From the NCBI RefSeq assembly GCF_021018895.1, contig NC_079364.1, positions 11,115,885 through 11,179,884 on the forward strand: a DNA stretch of 64,000 nucleotides, in the 5' to 3' direction. The translations under genes were made by a program, and so were the position numbers. This stretch comes from Seriola aureovittata (taxonomy: Eukaryota; Chordata; Actinopteri; Carangiformes; Carangidae). Shown piece by piece: positions 15,867 through 29,326 of the stretch. Below the pieces are notes generated by a model that was not told the origin of the DNA, ran no database searches, and saw nothing but the letters and a program-made list of their open reading frames with translations. The stretch's first letter is position 1. Each line of letters starts with the position of its first letter.

Positions 15867-16991
15867 CACTCACTAAGCACTTTATTAGAAACACCTGCTT
15901 ATTCATGCAATTATCCAATTAGCTAATCATGTGGCAGCAGTGCATAAAATCCTGCAGATACAGGTCAGGAGCTTCCGTTAATGTTCACACCAAACATGAG
16001 CTTGGGGGACAACATTGTGATGTCAGTGACTTTCACCGTGCCGTAATTGTTGCCGGATTGACTGGACTCTTTTTCCCCTGGGATTTTCACTTACAATGGT
16101 GCCAAAAACAAAAAAACTTTGAGTGAGCAGCATTTTTGTGGACAGAAACACCCTCCAGGTGAGAGAGGTCAAAGGAAAATGGCCAGATTGGTTGGAGCTG
16201 ACAGAAAGACTACAGTAACGCAGATAACCACTCTTTACAATTATGGTGAGCAGAAAAGCTTCTCAGAATGCACAACACGTCGCACCTTGAAGCGGATGAG
16301 CTACAGCAGCAGAAGACTACGTCAGGTTTCTCTCCTTTCAGCCAAGAGCAGGAATCTGAGGCTGCAGAGGGCACAGACTCACCAAGACTAGGCAGTTGAA
16401 GATCGACAAAACATAGCCTGGTCTGATTAATCTTCTGCTTTGGCAGCAGCAGATGGTAGAGTCAGAATTTGGCATCAACAGCATGAATCCATGGACTCAA
16501 CCTGCCTTGTGTCAATAGTCCAGGCTGGTGGTGGTGGCATTCTGGTGTAGGGAATATTTTCTTGGCAGACTTTGGGCCCTTTAATACCAATCAATCATGG
16601 TCTGAATGCCACAGCCTATCTGAGTGATGTTGCTGCCCATGTGCATACTTTTATGTCCACAATTTACCATTTTCTAATGGATACTTCCAGCAGGATAATG
16701 CACCAAAAGCCGCCTTGAACTGGTTTCATGACGATGACAATGGGTTCAGTGAACTTCAGGGGCCTCCCCCGTGACCAGATCTGAATCCAGTAGAACACCT
16801 TTGGGATGTGGTAGAGCGAGAGACTGACAAATCTGAAGAAATGATTTGATGGAATCAACATGAACCAGAATTTCAAAAGGATAGTTCCAACATGTGGAAT
16901 CCATGCCATGAAGTAATGAGGGTGTTTTGAGCAAAATGGGAGACCCAACCCAGTATTAGTATGGTGTTCCTAATAAATTGCTTGGTGAGTG
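15867..16991 (+). mobile_element. Tc1/mariner element, full-length but inactive, copy 1
   Basis: The ends form terminal inverted repeats: CACTCACTAAGCAC...TTATTAGAAACACC at the left and its near-complement GGTGTTCCTAATAAATTGC...GGTGAGTG at the right. The right end is followed by the TA target site at 16992-16993, while the left TA has mutated to TG at 15865-15866. The transposase reads on the + strand, with ARLVGADRKTTVTQITT and RRTLKRMSYSSRR from 16178 onward. It is broken by stops, including TAA at 16428-16430 right after the first catalytic Asp (WSD). QDNAP (about 16690) and the DLNPVEHLW block with the last acid (about 16778-16805) survive in pieces. The frame shifts between blocks. Confidence 0.92.
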
Positions 16992-19900
16992 TATATCTCA
17001 ATAACTATTGCGTGGATTATAGTGAAATTTGGTACAGGCATTCATGGTCCCCTCAGGAAGAATTATAATAACTTTGATTTTCCTGACCTTTGATCCAGCA
17101 CTATCATCAGTACTCTGCTTAATGAGTACATAATTGCAAAACTAATGACTTCCCCATCCTCAGCTGTACTTTGTGCATATTGCTAATTAACAAATTTGCG
17201 TCGTAGGTTTACGAGGCATCTTGAGGTTTTATCTTGCTTTTGTTGCCAGACAAACTAAACATACATCTTTTAATAATTTAAAACTATATGTTATTAAATA
17301 TAATAGACAATAAAAAATTACACTAATTCTACCACTGACTAGATCGTCGTCTGTTTAAAATTGCATATGTCGAGGCTCCAGTTCTGTTTGGTTGATATAG
17401 TGCGAGTATGTTTACATTCTGTTTTAGTAATTGAATTTGACTTTTTAATGAGAGAGCTCCTTGATGGCAAAGAGGGGAAGGAGTGTCAGATTTTAGACTG
17501 AGCATTAGGTATCCATCACAGCTGTCTACTTGTAACCTGGGATCATTTAATTGTACCTTATTATAAATATATTATGCGTCAGTGCTCTTGTTCTTCCCTT
17601 TTCTTTTTTGCTCATTTTCTCTGCCCATAATTTACCAAATTGGATGCCCATTAAGAATATAGTCATTTGTGAATCAGTGGTTGCCACGAGCAACCGACAG
17701 TCATTCCATCAAATCAAAGTTAATTTTGTGGAGGAGTTGGTTTCATTTAAAAATAGAGCTCTGAACAGCTTCAGTCTCAGTCATTTGGTATTCATCTCCC
17801 CTCTCCTCTCCTTCAGCACTTTCCTCCTACATTCTCTGCAAACCTGAGTGGTACTCATCAGTGTCATTAGCTAGTATTGTCTTTTTATTTGTTGGTTTAG
17901 ATAGATGTTTACTGTATGTTTGCGTGTCAACAAAGCACAATCGCCTGGTCGTGTGTTCATGAATAAGAAAAAATAAAACTTTCAGCCATAGAGAATACTT
18001 GATTAAAGCATATGCTAAGAATGGTGCAGCTGTATCAAATTGTGAATGTTATATATTGTCAAACCCCTACTATCAGTAATTCAGAGTGTTTACTCAAGTT
18101 GTCATTTCTCTGTAATTCATATAGCTTGTTGACGCTAAATCGACTATGCTGAATTGTATTTCAAGTTGGCTATATAATGTCCAACAATGGCCACTTGTAT
18201 GCTGACTTAATATGATACTGCTAGTGCCTCTTTATTTTTCCACTGTAGCTCCCTCTATACTCCACAGTTCATGTAACGTGTGCTTTTGTGTGCGTCCGTT
18301 CATGCTGGTTTGGCATTCTTCCACTGACCTGCCTGTCTAGCTGGGCTGTGTGAATAACGCAAGAGGAGGGGAGATGAGGAGGAAGAGCTTGGGTGTTTGA
18401 TAAAAGCCCAGACTCCCTTGCTTTAAGTGACTGGATATTGATCAGGGTGGCAATCATGCTAGCACTCTATTAAATCATATGCAGTCTGTCTCTTGTCTGT
18501 GGCATTATTGAGCTATCGACAGCATCGTATGAGTTTAACAGCCTTTTGGCACAGGGATTATAGAGCCTGCCTGAAGTGGTTGATATACAGTAGATACCAT
18601 GCCCATAAACTGAATCAATCTTCATAGACAGACAGGGTGGAATTAATTACATTTTTTTGACAAGTTTAGAAGTTGGCTTCATCAGTTTGTTTGAATGTCA
18701 ATAACACTTAAAGACAACCCTTTCCCAAGACCTGATATTTCAGTTCAACATTCAACATTCAAGAATGAGAAATAAAATTGGGACCCATAAGCTTGAACTA
18801 GGGTTCTGTGGTTGAAATGCACCTAAACTATATGAATAGCTCTAAGAGTTCCTGAAAAACTGCCCGATGGTCAAAAAAGGAAGGTCAGTCAACTTACGTC
18901 TTCTCATTATCCTTGCATATTGTTAACTTGCTTTTGTAGTCCATTTATTTTTATAGAAGGATGTACACAGATTTGCTCAGTTTTTCCCCATTTTATTGCT
19001 GTGCTCTGTGAGCAGAAAGGCCTGACAAAAAAGAAAAGATGAATGATTGCAAATGTGATTGAAGCTGACCCGTCAGCATTTCCTTGAAATAAGCAGGAGT
19101 CGCTATTCTTCATGGATCATCATTTGAGTCAAACTTCATTTTACGCAGAAAAAGAAATACCACATTTATTATATTGTAATTCTATAATTTCAGTCAGACA
19201 CTGCAGGTACTGAAAAATTACAGTCAGAACAGTTGATTGATGAGGAGAAAAAGACTAGCATAGAAGCACATGATTTTTGTATTGTATATATGTCCAAGGC
19301 AGGACAGTACATGCACCATACTTGTGTAAAAATAAACACACGATCTCCTAAGTATATGCCAGAAGCTCATAATTTAAATTGGATCTAATAATGGATTTAT
19401 TTCTATCGTATAGTCCCTTTCTGTCAAATTCAGGTGGTTTTTGAATGTGGATATGTGTTTGCAGCTGATCCACAGGTGGTGTGGGAGACTATAAACATCT
19501 ATCCACACACCAGCAACACCTGTGTTCAGCTCAACATCTACTCTACAGCCTGTTGCTATTGAATTGCACTGCAGTTAGCAATGCTCACCTGCTGTTAATT
19601 GACTGGACAAAGCTCACACAGTTGCCACCAGGTGATGCTGAAGGTGTTTCACTTACTGTATACACAGCCATACAAACACACGGTGATTTGATACTTGATT
19701 CATTTTCATATTTTATATATAAATATATTTTTAGTATTGCACATTTTTTTCCTTTTTTTTTATACACAGGAATTTTTTGTTTCTTTCATTTCTTTTAAGG
19801 TTATGCTGCCCGGTATGTTTTAAAAGAGAAAAACACAGGAGAACAAGCAAAATATTTAAAAAGAGTCTTCATCTTAAAAAAATTAAATAAATATTTGTTG

Positions 19901-20460
19901 TTTTTGAATGTGCAGGAAAGAGTCAAAATTAGAACAGAAAATACTGTTTTTAAAAAGACCACCATGTTTCGGCTAGGAAGGGTTTTTTGTTGTGGTGGTG
20001 CGTGCGCGTAATACATCAGTGGTTGGAGTGAGTATCAACAGATAATACCAATTTTTATTCCCTTCTGTCTTTTTTTTTTCTCTTCTTCTTGCCTCAGCTG
20101 GGTGTCGCGACATGTCTCCACTTCCTGTATCCGTTTCAAATTAAAACACATCTGCAGAGTCATGTAATTGCAACTACATGACATTGCCGCCATGGCAGTT
20201 ATTTGCAGCGCCAGGCTGCCACTGCAAAATGTACGTAGTGGAAACACTGGACTAGCAGCTTTTATTCATGTCTTTAGGTCATTGTTCCATCACTCCATCA
20301 CTCCAGTTGTTTTGCGTCTGACAGGACCAGAGTGAAAATGTACCTTAGAAGCTTCATTTGACTGTAATAGTGCCTGATAAAGATGTCTGCAGGGTTTGAC
20401 AGCTGCCTCTGACTTTGACAAGCTCTACACTACTGTAATTAACCCCACTTAGCAATCCGT

Positions 20461-20493
20461 CTTGTTTTTTCTTTCTTTCTGTCTCCTCTCACA

Positions 20494-20533
<40 letters not shown>
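20461..20533 (+). promoter_or_regulatory. Splice acceptor interrupted by a (CA)n array
   Basis: The order is pyrimidine-rich stretch (20461-20490), CA repeat (about 20494-20529), then AAACAG and the exon at 20534. The CA repeat puts ~40 bases between the pyrimidines and the AG. CA repeats are known binding sites of hnRNP L, so its length could affect use of the exon. Confidence 0.75.
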
Positions 20534-20669
20534 CAAGCACTGAAGGAGAACCTGCGGCGGAGGGAGTCAGAGGAGAAACAGAGGAGAGCACGGGCGGCAA
20601 AGGAGAAGGCTGAGCGTGAAAAGCAGGAGAGACAGCAGAAGAAGAGGAGGTTGCTGGAAGTCAATGCAG
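20534..20669 (+). CDS. diaph3: diaph3 exon 4 of window: charged helix after FH2
   Basis: This exon (phase 0 in, phase 1 out) encodes QALKENLRRRESEEKQRRAR, AAKEKAEREKQERQQKKRR and LLEVNA. It is the long basic/acidic helix linking FH2 to the DAD, present in all DIAPH formins and thought to support FH2 dimer stability and actin contact. The order ENxxxREAEEKxxRxRxAKExAERExxERQQKKxRLLE follows DIAPH3. The acceptor is AAACAG at 20528-20533 and the donor is GCAG|GTAGAA. The left-over G joins AG of the next exon to give Glu. It lies between two oppositely oriented Tc1 copies (15867-16991 and 29327-30465). Confidence 0.95.
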
Positions 20670-20866
20670 GTAGAAACTGTTCAATCTGCTTCTCCTGTCA
20701 ACTGAGCCCTTTACAGGAAACTGTGCTAAATCAATCTAGGTTCAAATGGTGTAAGAGATCACTCAAGGAAATGGCTCTCATTTATCAAACGAATTTAAGT
20801 CCGATTTTAATGGATTAGAGGAAAACCCACATCTACACACAGTGTTCTTGTGATTATAATTACCCG

Positions 20867-20867
20867 T

Positions 20868-20937
<70 letters not shown>
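20867..20937. repeat. (TG)n(TA)n compound microsatellite
   Basis: About nine TG units pass directly into about 27 TA units. TA runs of this length can extrude cruciforms and are prone to breakage. Confidence 0.95.
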
Positions 20938-20938
<1 letters not shown>

Positions 20939-23121
20939 CAAAATAACAACAAAATCTTTGTTAGCTGACAATTAATCTATTCAATGTAATTTTGGTAACA
21001 CACACTGTGTCATGTTATTGTGCCATATGTGTTGCCTTCCCTTGATTTGTGGACAGTTTAACAGGGTTCTAGACGTGTTGCATTGTACAGATTTCAACTT
21101 TGAACCATTTAAAGGTAATATTATGATAACTGATGAAAGGTTATCAATTTAAGTAGAGAAATTCACATCTTCTGTGACCCCTTCTTTGGAGGTTAGGCAG
21201 CATTTGTCAGGATTGTAGGGTTTCAGTGTATTGCTACAAGACACTTTAGCAGGATAGGTAATTGCTAAATGACCAGGTTACCCAGGTTAACTGGTTGAAG
21301 GACGGCCTCTGTAACTTCATCCAATGAGTTACACTTTTTGGCTGAGCAGAATGTTATGCCACAGTCCACAAAGACTGATGATTGAATCGCTTACAACTTG
21401 ATACAAAGTTCACATTCACAATTGATGTTAGTACCCTTACACTTTCTTCTAACATTTTATGTTGAAAAGCATAAGTGATGAACTAGGCTGCAAGTAAAAG
21501 GTTTGGTGTTCAGCTGCTTGGCGGTCATAAAAATGCAGCTAAATGCAGCATGAAAAATCATTTCTTCTAATCCATTGAGTTTAAAATATGCTTGTCACAA
21601 AAAGTGGGAAAGAGCAATCATTTTCCAAGTTAAAACATTTTAAGAAGGTACCAAAGATTTCTCAGATGTCTGGGATGATGATACTTTGTCATGTGTAACA
21701 ATTTATTTCTATAAACTCATGGACCTGTTACTCAAAATGGACTTCATGGATAATATTTGATGTCTCACTGATATCTGAAGCAACATGAACCCACTAACAC
21801 AGCACCATGTGTGCCACAAATTTGCTCTTAGCTTTGAATTTTATTGTATTAATGTGACACTTTTGCCTAGAAACTGGTGAGTAAAGAATACCTTGTTTAA
21901 GGCAACACGGTTACTACATGTTAATGTTTACCACATGTTACTAAGAATAAGTGTAACAGTTTTCGAGCTTTATGATGGATATGTTGCTCACTGATAAGAG
22001 TGTGATGGGTTGTGTACAGTTTCAGAGTTGGACCTCTGGTTTTGCTTTGACAATGTGGTATTTTGTTATCCGAAACATGCTGTTGAGTCTCCTTTGTTTT
22101 TCCACTGCGCTGGACAAGTAATTATACTGATTACTTCCCTTATTGATGGATAGATCTATGATTTCAGCTTTGTGTATATTTTAGCAAGATGTTATCCACT
22201 TTTGTACTTGGTGTTTTTAACACATGCTCGCATATTGTCAGCAGATGTTTAGGGCGTTTTTTTTCGAAGACTTCTACATATACTTTACAATACCTTACTC
22301 TTTTCAAACACTGTCCACTGTTGTGACCCTGAGGGACAGTGTAGCTAGAATGATAGCTCTGTTTACCAAGCAGGTTCCGCAGGTTCAGACATAGCTATGA
22401 AGAAGGCAATGTCTACCTTATGCCAGAGCATCTGGTTCCAACTGTCAGTTGTTTTTCTTTTTTTTTCTCCCCTCTTCCCCTTTGGAAAACCACTGATGCC
22501 AGAAACTTGTTCAACATTGCAGCCTCCAGACCCATTTCCAGTGCCAAAGCCAAGGCTGGCAAAGCAGTTGAGCTTGGCAGTCCCAGCTCTGCACCAGCAT
22601 CTATAGCTAACATGACTATGCCAGCCACTGCAGCACTCCTGTAGACGTTAAGAGTGCTAGGAGAGAACCACCATGCTCCATCTAGGCCAAAGTACTGCTG
22701 TGGGCATACTATCTAGCCAAACCAAGGCCTTTCTTGGCTAAGACATAATACAAACTGGACATCTCTCAATTGTTGCCATCTCCCACGGAGTGCCTGAACT
22801 TTTATAGTGCTGGGCCCATCCAAATGAAGGGTCATGTCCAGTTGAAATGAATGAACAAGATTCTAGTTGATAGGTTATGGTACTGTGTGTTTGTCCAATA
22901 GCTGTACTGTATCTGTCAACCCTGCTGCGGTTATCTGGAAACACCAGCAACAGAGTTAAAGCCAAAAAATGAACTACCACCAATAGGCCATTTTTGTATG
23001 GGCTGTGTTTATATTAGGCAGGAGCGGTAATATCCATCAATTGGTAGTGAATGGTCTGCAGATGTAGGCTTGAGGCAATGCTCTGTTTCTGCAGGTATTG
23101 CCAGACACCATGTCTGTGTAG

Positions 23122-23124
<3 letters not shown>

Positions 23125-23206
<82 letters not shown>
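23125..23206. repeat. (TG)n microsatellite
   Basis: This is an 80-bp TG array with a single TC interruption near 23153. It lies just upstream of the Tc1 remnant. Confidence 0.95.
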
Positions 23207-23210
<4 letters not shown>

Positions 23211-23269
23211 AGAGACAGAGACAAAGGGAGAGAGATAGAGGTAGATACTATACATTTTTACATGTTCCG

Positions 23270-23500
23270 CATTCTGATGAGACTTAAATTGAGCTTTTTG
23301 TCCGTCTTACAAAACAATTTGTTTGCTTTAAGCCAAACACCACTCATGAGCGGAAATGCACCCTTCCCAAGCATGAAGCATGTTGGTGGCAGCATCATGC
23401 TTTTGGGATGCTTCCTTGCAGAAGACCCTGGAAGGCGTGTGAAAGAAGAGAGTAAAATGAATCCAGTAGAATTTAGAGAAATCCTGGAAAAAAAAAACAA
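23270..23500 (+). mobile_element. Tc1-like transposase fragment, second family
   Basis: The fragment starts with SDET-stop-IELF in one frame (23273-23299), the classic Tc1 SDETKIELF with Lys changed to TAA at 23285-23287. It continues in another frame as KHVGGSIMLLGCF, then PGR, KMNPVEFREILE. Both the stop and the frameshift make it dead. It belongs to the Tdr/Sleeping Beauty-like branch rather than to the family of the two long copies. A related 3' flank may continue towards 23800 but has no clear terminal repeat. Confidence 0.8.
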
Positions 23501-24110
23501 AAAACATTCAGCTAAACAGAGTGAAAGCAGTTTCGTGAGGAAGAAAGGGGAAAATTATAGAGTCCAGATGATAATAACCTATCCACATAAAGTCAAAGCT
23601 TTAATTGTCGCCTCATATTAATCCTTATTTAATCAAGAATTTGGGGTTTTATATTAGTACTTAATTTAAATCTGTTTGTCTTCACTGTGGCATTAGAGTA
23701 ATTTTTTTGTTAATCAGTGAAACAATAATTAGTACATACATTTTGTTCCAGTGTTGTAAACCAATAAAAGGGACCTCTGTTAATTTTATTGGAGCTGTAT
23801 ATCATTATTTATCCTTGTGCGAGTTTTAATAACTCTTGCATGTTAAGTTTGTAACTCGCTCAGATTGACAGCTTGTACTTCTTTCTCCTGTAATTGTGTG
23901 TTGAGTTGTGTTTAACTGTAAACTTTTCTATTTGAGAAAAGTAGTTCAGAAATAAGAAAATCATAAGACTAAACTCCAGCCAAATTTTGTCATGAAGGCT
24001 TATACAAATATGCCTAGAGCTTGAAATTTATTTAGATACGCTCAAATTAAGATAAAGCTAAAGGCAAACTCAGTGACAACCCCAAAAAATGATGTTTCTG
24101 GCAATGTATG

Positions 24111-24180
24111 ACACACACACACAAATGCACACAAACACACACACAAACACACAGAGAAACACACAGACACACACAGACAG
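24111..24180. repeat. (CA)n-rich imperfect microsatellite
   Basis: CA units are interspersed with AAAT, AAAC and GACA variants. Confidence 0.85.
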
Positions 24181-27100
24181 ACTGTTGGGATGAAATGAAT
24201 ATGTGATAGAGATTTGGCATTGTGCTGCCAACACAGGACAGGATTTACTCACTCTCTCTCTCACACTCTCACTCTGTCTCTCATTCTGTCTGTCTCTCAG
24301 CCTATTTATTAACTAAAGAGCTTTCTCTTTGTTTGTCAGGATGGATTGTCCTCAATGGAGATTTTCTGTGTAATCATCTGATTATCCATCAATTCCCTAA
24401 AAAGCCCCAGAGAGGCTGCATATCCACATTATGCTGAAGGGCACAGCAATGAGAGACAGGGGAAAGAAGGGGGGAGGGTTTCCTGGAGGAAATGATCAAA
24501 ATGGATTTTAGCTTCTTTACCTGCGACAGGTATCTGCATTTGGTTTGGTTTTAGCTTTGCATACTTATGTATTCCTAAATGTGAGGTTGTCCCTGTTTTT
24601 TTCCCTCCTTTTCCTCCATCTCTTTTACCTGCCACAGACTGGGCTTCTATCTACACTATAATATCCAGCCTGGTGTCGTCATCTGTATGGTGCGTTCTGG
24701 CAGTCTGAGAGAGCAAGAGCATCAGCTTGCATGCATTTGCATAGAGCCCTATGGAGATTGAAATTCAGATTGAATAGGTGTTTTTTCCTTTTCCTCTAGC
24801 TGTGCCTGGTTTGTGTATGACAAATCTGTTGCATTAACTCCCAGGGTAGGCTGGGAGCGGGAATGTTTGTGGAGCGACAAATTACACATCAGAGCTTTAT
24901 TTAACATTCCCTACATGGCTACAAGCAATGAACTATTAAGATGTCAAATAGAAGAACAGCTAGAGATGCAACCCTGCATGCAAAGATGCTAAAAACATGG
25001 GAGGGACATGGGAAAGGAAAATCCTTATGCGAAGTGTGAGCTAGCTACTATATATTCTCATGAGCTTTTTCTTAGATAGTGTAGGCAAAGTAATGCCCTC
25101 AGTAACATGGATTAGCATTACAGTGGTGCTAAAATAGTTGTTTTTTCATTTTATTCTATTGTATTATGTTCTTCATACCTTTAGAGGACAGTTCAGCTGG
25201 GATTGTACTGGTGAACCCACTGGACTGTGGGCTGGGTACCTGTGTTGCTGTGGGCAAGTAGGATAACAATGTCCTCATGTCTACTGAGTGGTGGTTTGTT
25301 GTTAGAAAGCAACTCCACTCTATATTTTTGAGCAATGAAAAACATATGTTCACTGCACTCCTTGTCTGTCGGACCAATTTCAAGTCTGTTTTTGTTGAAC
25401 CCAGCTGTGGTATAGCATGGTATTATAATGCTATAGTACATCAGTGCTACACAGGTTGTGGCAAGGGCATGTTGTCCCCACTAGTTGGTGGTGCAAACCA
25501 GATTATTAGAGTGGGTACAGTTACTCTTGAAACTGTTGTTTTTTTAGGGTTTAATGTTGTACTTAGTCTGCTATCATCTTGCGACTGGTGCTGGACTGGT
25601 CATGTCTCTTGGCCACTAAAGGGCAGAAGAACAAACAAACAAACAAACTGACAAACCCAAACCACTGACAACGTTTCACCTTAAGCAGTTGTTATGTTGT
25701 TTCCTAATATGAAGCAAAATCTTCTCGTGTCCCCTCATTATAGAGTGCATGCCCATAAATGAACCTTTAATCATTTTAAAGATGCTATGTGGTTTCTCTA
25801 TGAATATATGGATTTATCACAGGCTTTATCTGATTATGCCACTGTGTGCTACTTGGCTAAGTTTGACAAATGAAAACTCTTCCTTGCAGCAAATAAATTC
25901 AGCATTTTCAAGAATGATTAACAGTGACCTATTATAATATTGAATAGCAGGTTATGATGCGTGGCTGTCATTTGTATATCCCTGTTCACCATTCAATGAA
26001 TGGCCTGGCTACTTGTTGCTCAAAGTACCACTGCAACAGAGAGTATTCCATAGAGAGAGAGAGAGGAGACTGACTAGCCGTATTGCACCATTTGCCTCCT
26101 AAGTGTCCAAGGGAACACAGTGGTCGGCCTGCATTCGTTGTACTCAGGCATGTCATTTTCTCTCCTTAGCTTTTTCATCCCGGCCCAATTGACCCTATTT
26201 CTTGCCTTGCTCTGGCCCACCTCTGCTACTCAATGCAACAACTGGGTCATTGTCCTGATGATAAGTGCCACATCCTGTTGAGTGAAGTGGCGGGAGGCAG
26301 TAGTACAAGTCTGAATAGAGGGTAGGCATCGACACACAGACAGGCTGTGTGTCCAGACAATTGAAAATGCCAGTCTGAACAGGCTCTGATTACATAGATG
26401 GTGATTGAAGTTTCACTACAGTCAGGGAGATCGCTATAGCCTTCTCCCAGAGGTTGAGGTTTAGCTTTGTCCTGATTCCACTTGCTGAGTTTATTCTTTT
26501 GTTTTGTGGTGGAGTGAACACCTCTCTACTTTTATTTTCTTTTCGATCTGACCTGAGCCTTGGTACATCTACATTTGTACATTTAACCACATATTTCCAC
26601 ACATTTTTTTTCCTTTTCTCCCAATAAAGAGGACAGCCAACCTAGAGGCGTCACAGTAGACCTCTTTTGGCTCAGTTTCTGCTTTCTTTTACTACTAAAA
26701 CATGGTAATTGGAGCTTAATGTTGATCCACAATGAAGAAATCTGTGTGAGGCACACATTATTCTTTAAATAGACATCAGTGAGGCCTAGGCTGGCGTTTG
26801 AGAGTGTCTTCATTTTTTGTAAAAGTTAAAGAAAGATGTCTGTGCACATTGCACACCTGTCATGAGAGCTCTGATCCCAGATGCAGCAGAATAGAAAAAG
26901 GCAGGCGAATTGTGCACATCAAAGCCCCAATCAGTAGCTCTGCTGCCAGAGCTGGGATACCACTCTTCACTGTCCCGTTCCTCTCACTAGTCTTTGTTCT
27001 CTCGCCACATCCTCCTCAGCACCACCCTTCACAAACGGAATGACTGTTTCAAACCCATTTCACAGCTACCAGCTTGACTAATATTCCTCTGCCATGCGTT

Positions 27101-29326
27101 CCTCCTCCATTGCAATCCATGTGACATGTCTGTGATCTCTCTCTAAGTTTGTGAGCATGTGGGTGTGAGTATATAAATATGTGTTATGATTTTCAGTGTA
27201 GGGCTGTCTGAAAGCACCACTTGTCTACATTCTATAAAGCAGTTTTCTGTCTCGGCCTGTCTGAGCTGCTTCTGATTGATGTGTAAAATTGGACTGTTTT
27301 TGCTCCCATATATTCCTGAGGCGGGAGATCTGAGTGGGTTTCGTTTTTCCTTGCCTCCCGAGGCACACAAAGTGTTTCATGTTCTTGTGGGTTGGAGTCA
27401 AACGGAGTACTACACATGAAGGCACACACTGCAGGTTGCAGTAGATTGATCTGCTCCTTTTTGCCTGTTTTCTGTGTTCCATCTGTATTTTTGTGTATGT
27501 GTCTATGTGTGTTGTGGGGAGTGTAAAGCTTGCTGACTGTGATGAATTGCCACAGCAGTGGAGACAAATTTGGACGTCGAGGAGCGTTGGTTTTGCTCAG
27601 AAATTCTTACTGCCTCTCCACTCTGTGTAATGATGAAGAACTACGCACATATCAGCCAGAGGAGGGGTGCAACTGTTGCGAATGAAAAGCACCACAAATG
27701 CACACATAGAGGCAGGCAGGCAAGGAAGTGGGCCATGATATATCCACTGTGTGTGTGTGTGTGTGTTTGTGTGTTTGTAGTCCCGGCCTGGCATGGGGTT
27801 TGGGTACAACCACCGCCCACACTCCTGGGGACCCTCTGCCCTCAATAGCTTCAGCAATGCGAAGTAAAGGGACCATGTACTGTGGAACTGATTGACAGTT
27901 TTTGTAGACGTGCCAAAAACCCACCATGGTGCTGTAAACATACTGTATGCATGAAAGAAGATGAAAACTTCAGTTTGTTGGACCCCATGGTACAGCATGA
28001 ATGTAGCGGTTGTAGTAAATGGCTCATGAAAGGGTCTCAGATTGAAAGAGATGAGAAGCGCTTGTAGGCATCTGACAGAGGTGACAAGCTTCAGAGGTTG
28101 ATCGCTGACTGCAATCCCAGTTCACATTAATAACTTTTGAAATAGACCAAACCTGTCTACATCTGTGAATATATAAAACAGATCACACACTCAAACAGTT
28201 ACTCAAATGAGCGGCTTTTGATTTCACTCAAGTGCAGGAATGGACATTTTACATATTTTGCTGTCAAGATCAATCATTGTCAATTGATCACGACAACCAT
28301 TATGTACATGTTGATCATGTTGACTTAAAGTGAATACTTGTAGGCCTTTACATCTGAATTGTATGTTATTTATTATTACTTACTTTTTCTTGCCACTGCA
28401 AGTACACAGGACGCTTGACCAAACCTAATTTCTTAAATGTTTTTTGCTATTGTGATCAGAGTTCTTACTATGTTGAAAGTTTTTTCCAGACACCTGACTG
28501 TATCCTACCCCCATTTACATGCACAGAGCTATGTCAACACCTCTCTGACACTGAACAAAAATTGCAAGTGTGACTAAGGAAGGATTTATAGCGGAGTTGT
28601 TGTACCAGACTGCATTAGCTAATCAACTCAGTCAAGGCAGTGTATTTGAATGCAGTATAATCATAATTGGGAGGCTGCACATTTACAACCTGGGACTCTC
28701 TTTTAAAAGGAAGCTGGCCTGTCTGGATCTCTGGCAGCATGATTGGCCATTATTGAAGCCTGCCCCAGCTCAGCCCTCTGGCAATATATGCCTCCTGCTA
28801 ACGAACAACAACAAACTCATTCTGACCCTATTTTCAGTTTGCGTGGCAATGTTCTAGTGTTCTGGATTGCAGTTTTGCCTCTGTTCACCAAAATTGCAAA
28901 AATGTGATTGTCATACCCATGTGTGCTTTAATTTGTGTCTGTGCCCAGTTTCACAAAAATGGAGCCCCATGTGTTAATATAGCAACTGATGACATTTTTC
29001 CCATTTGGCCCAGTAGAGGGCCTGGTAGTATCACAAGGTCCTACTCTTAGTCATAGAATTAGATTTTTTTTTTTTCCTTTCAGTGTGTTTTATTGTTCCA
29101 TGGGGAATTGTCAGATAAAATGGAGGAGTGAGAAAAACACACAGAACCTTAATCAGGGCAATGTCCTCCTACCCTTCACTAAATCAGTAGTGGGACCCAG
29201 CAGTCACACTGTGGCTGATGGTACAACCAGCCACTGAAGTTGTAACGTTTTTTATACCACATCATACACAAATGAGTCAATCTCATATTGCTTAAAAGTA
29301 ACACAGTTTATTTGCATGTGAACATA

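Larger units (their letters stand above)
15310..17200. repeat. Interspersed teleost repeat carrying two later insertions
   Basis: At 15310-15601 and again from 16992 to about 17200 the sequence repeats motifs such as ATCTCAACCTCTACTTGATGG / ATCTCAATAACTATTGCG and GATCCCCTGACTTTTC / TTTTCCTGACCTTTGATCC. These are decayed copies of a unit I recognise as common in percomorph genomes. The middle is occupied by the inverted-arm insertion (15602-15843) and a Tc1 copy (15867-16991), so this repeat is the oldest layer. Its class is not known to me and its ends are approximate. Confidence 0.5.

Noticed and set aside
22397..22644. Overlapping proline/alanine-rich open frames on both strands
   Set aside because: No recognisable domain and no codon bias evident by eye. 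They lie in the middle of a diaph3 intron.
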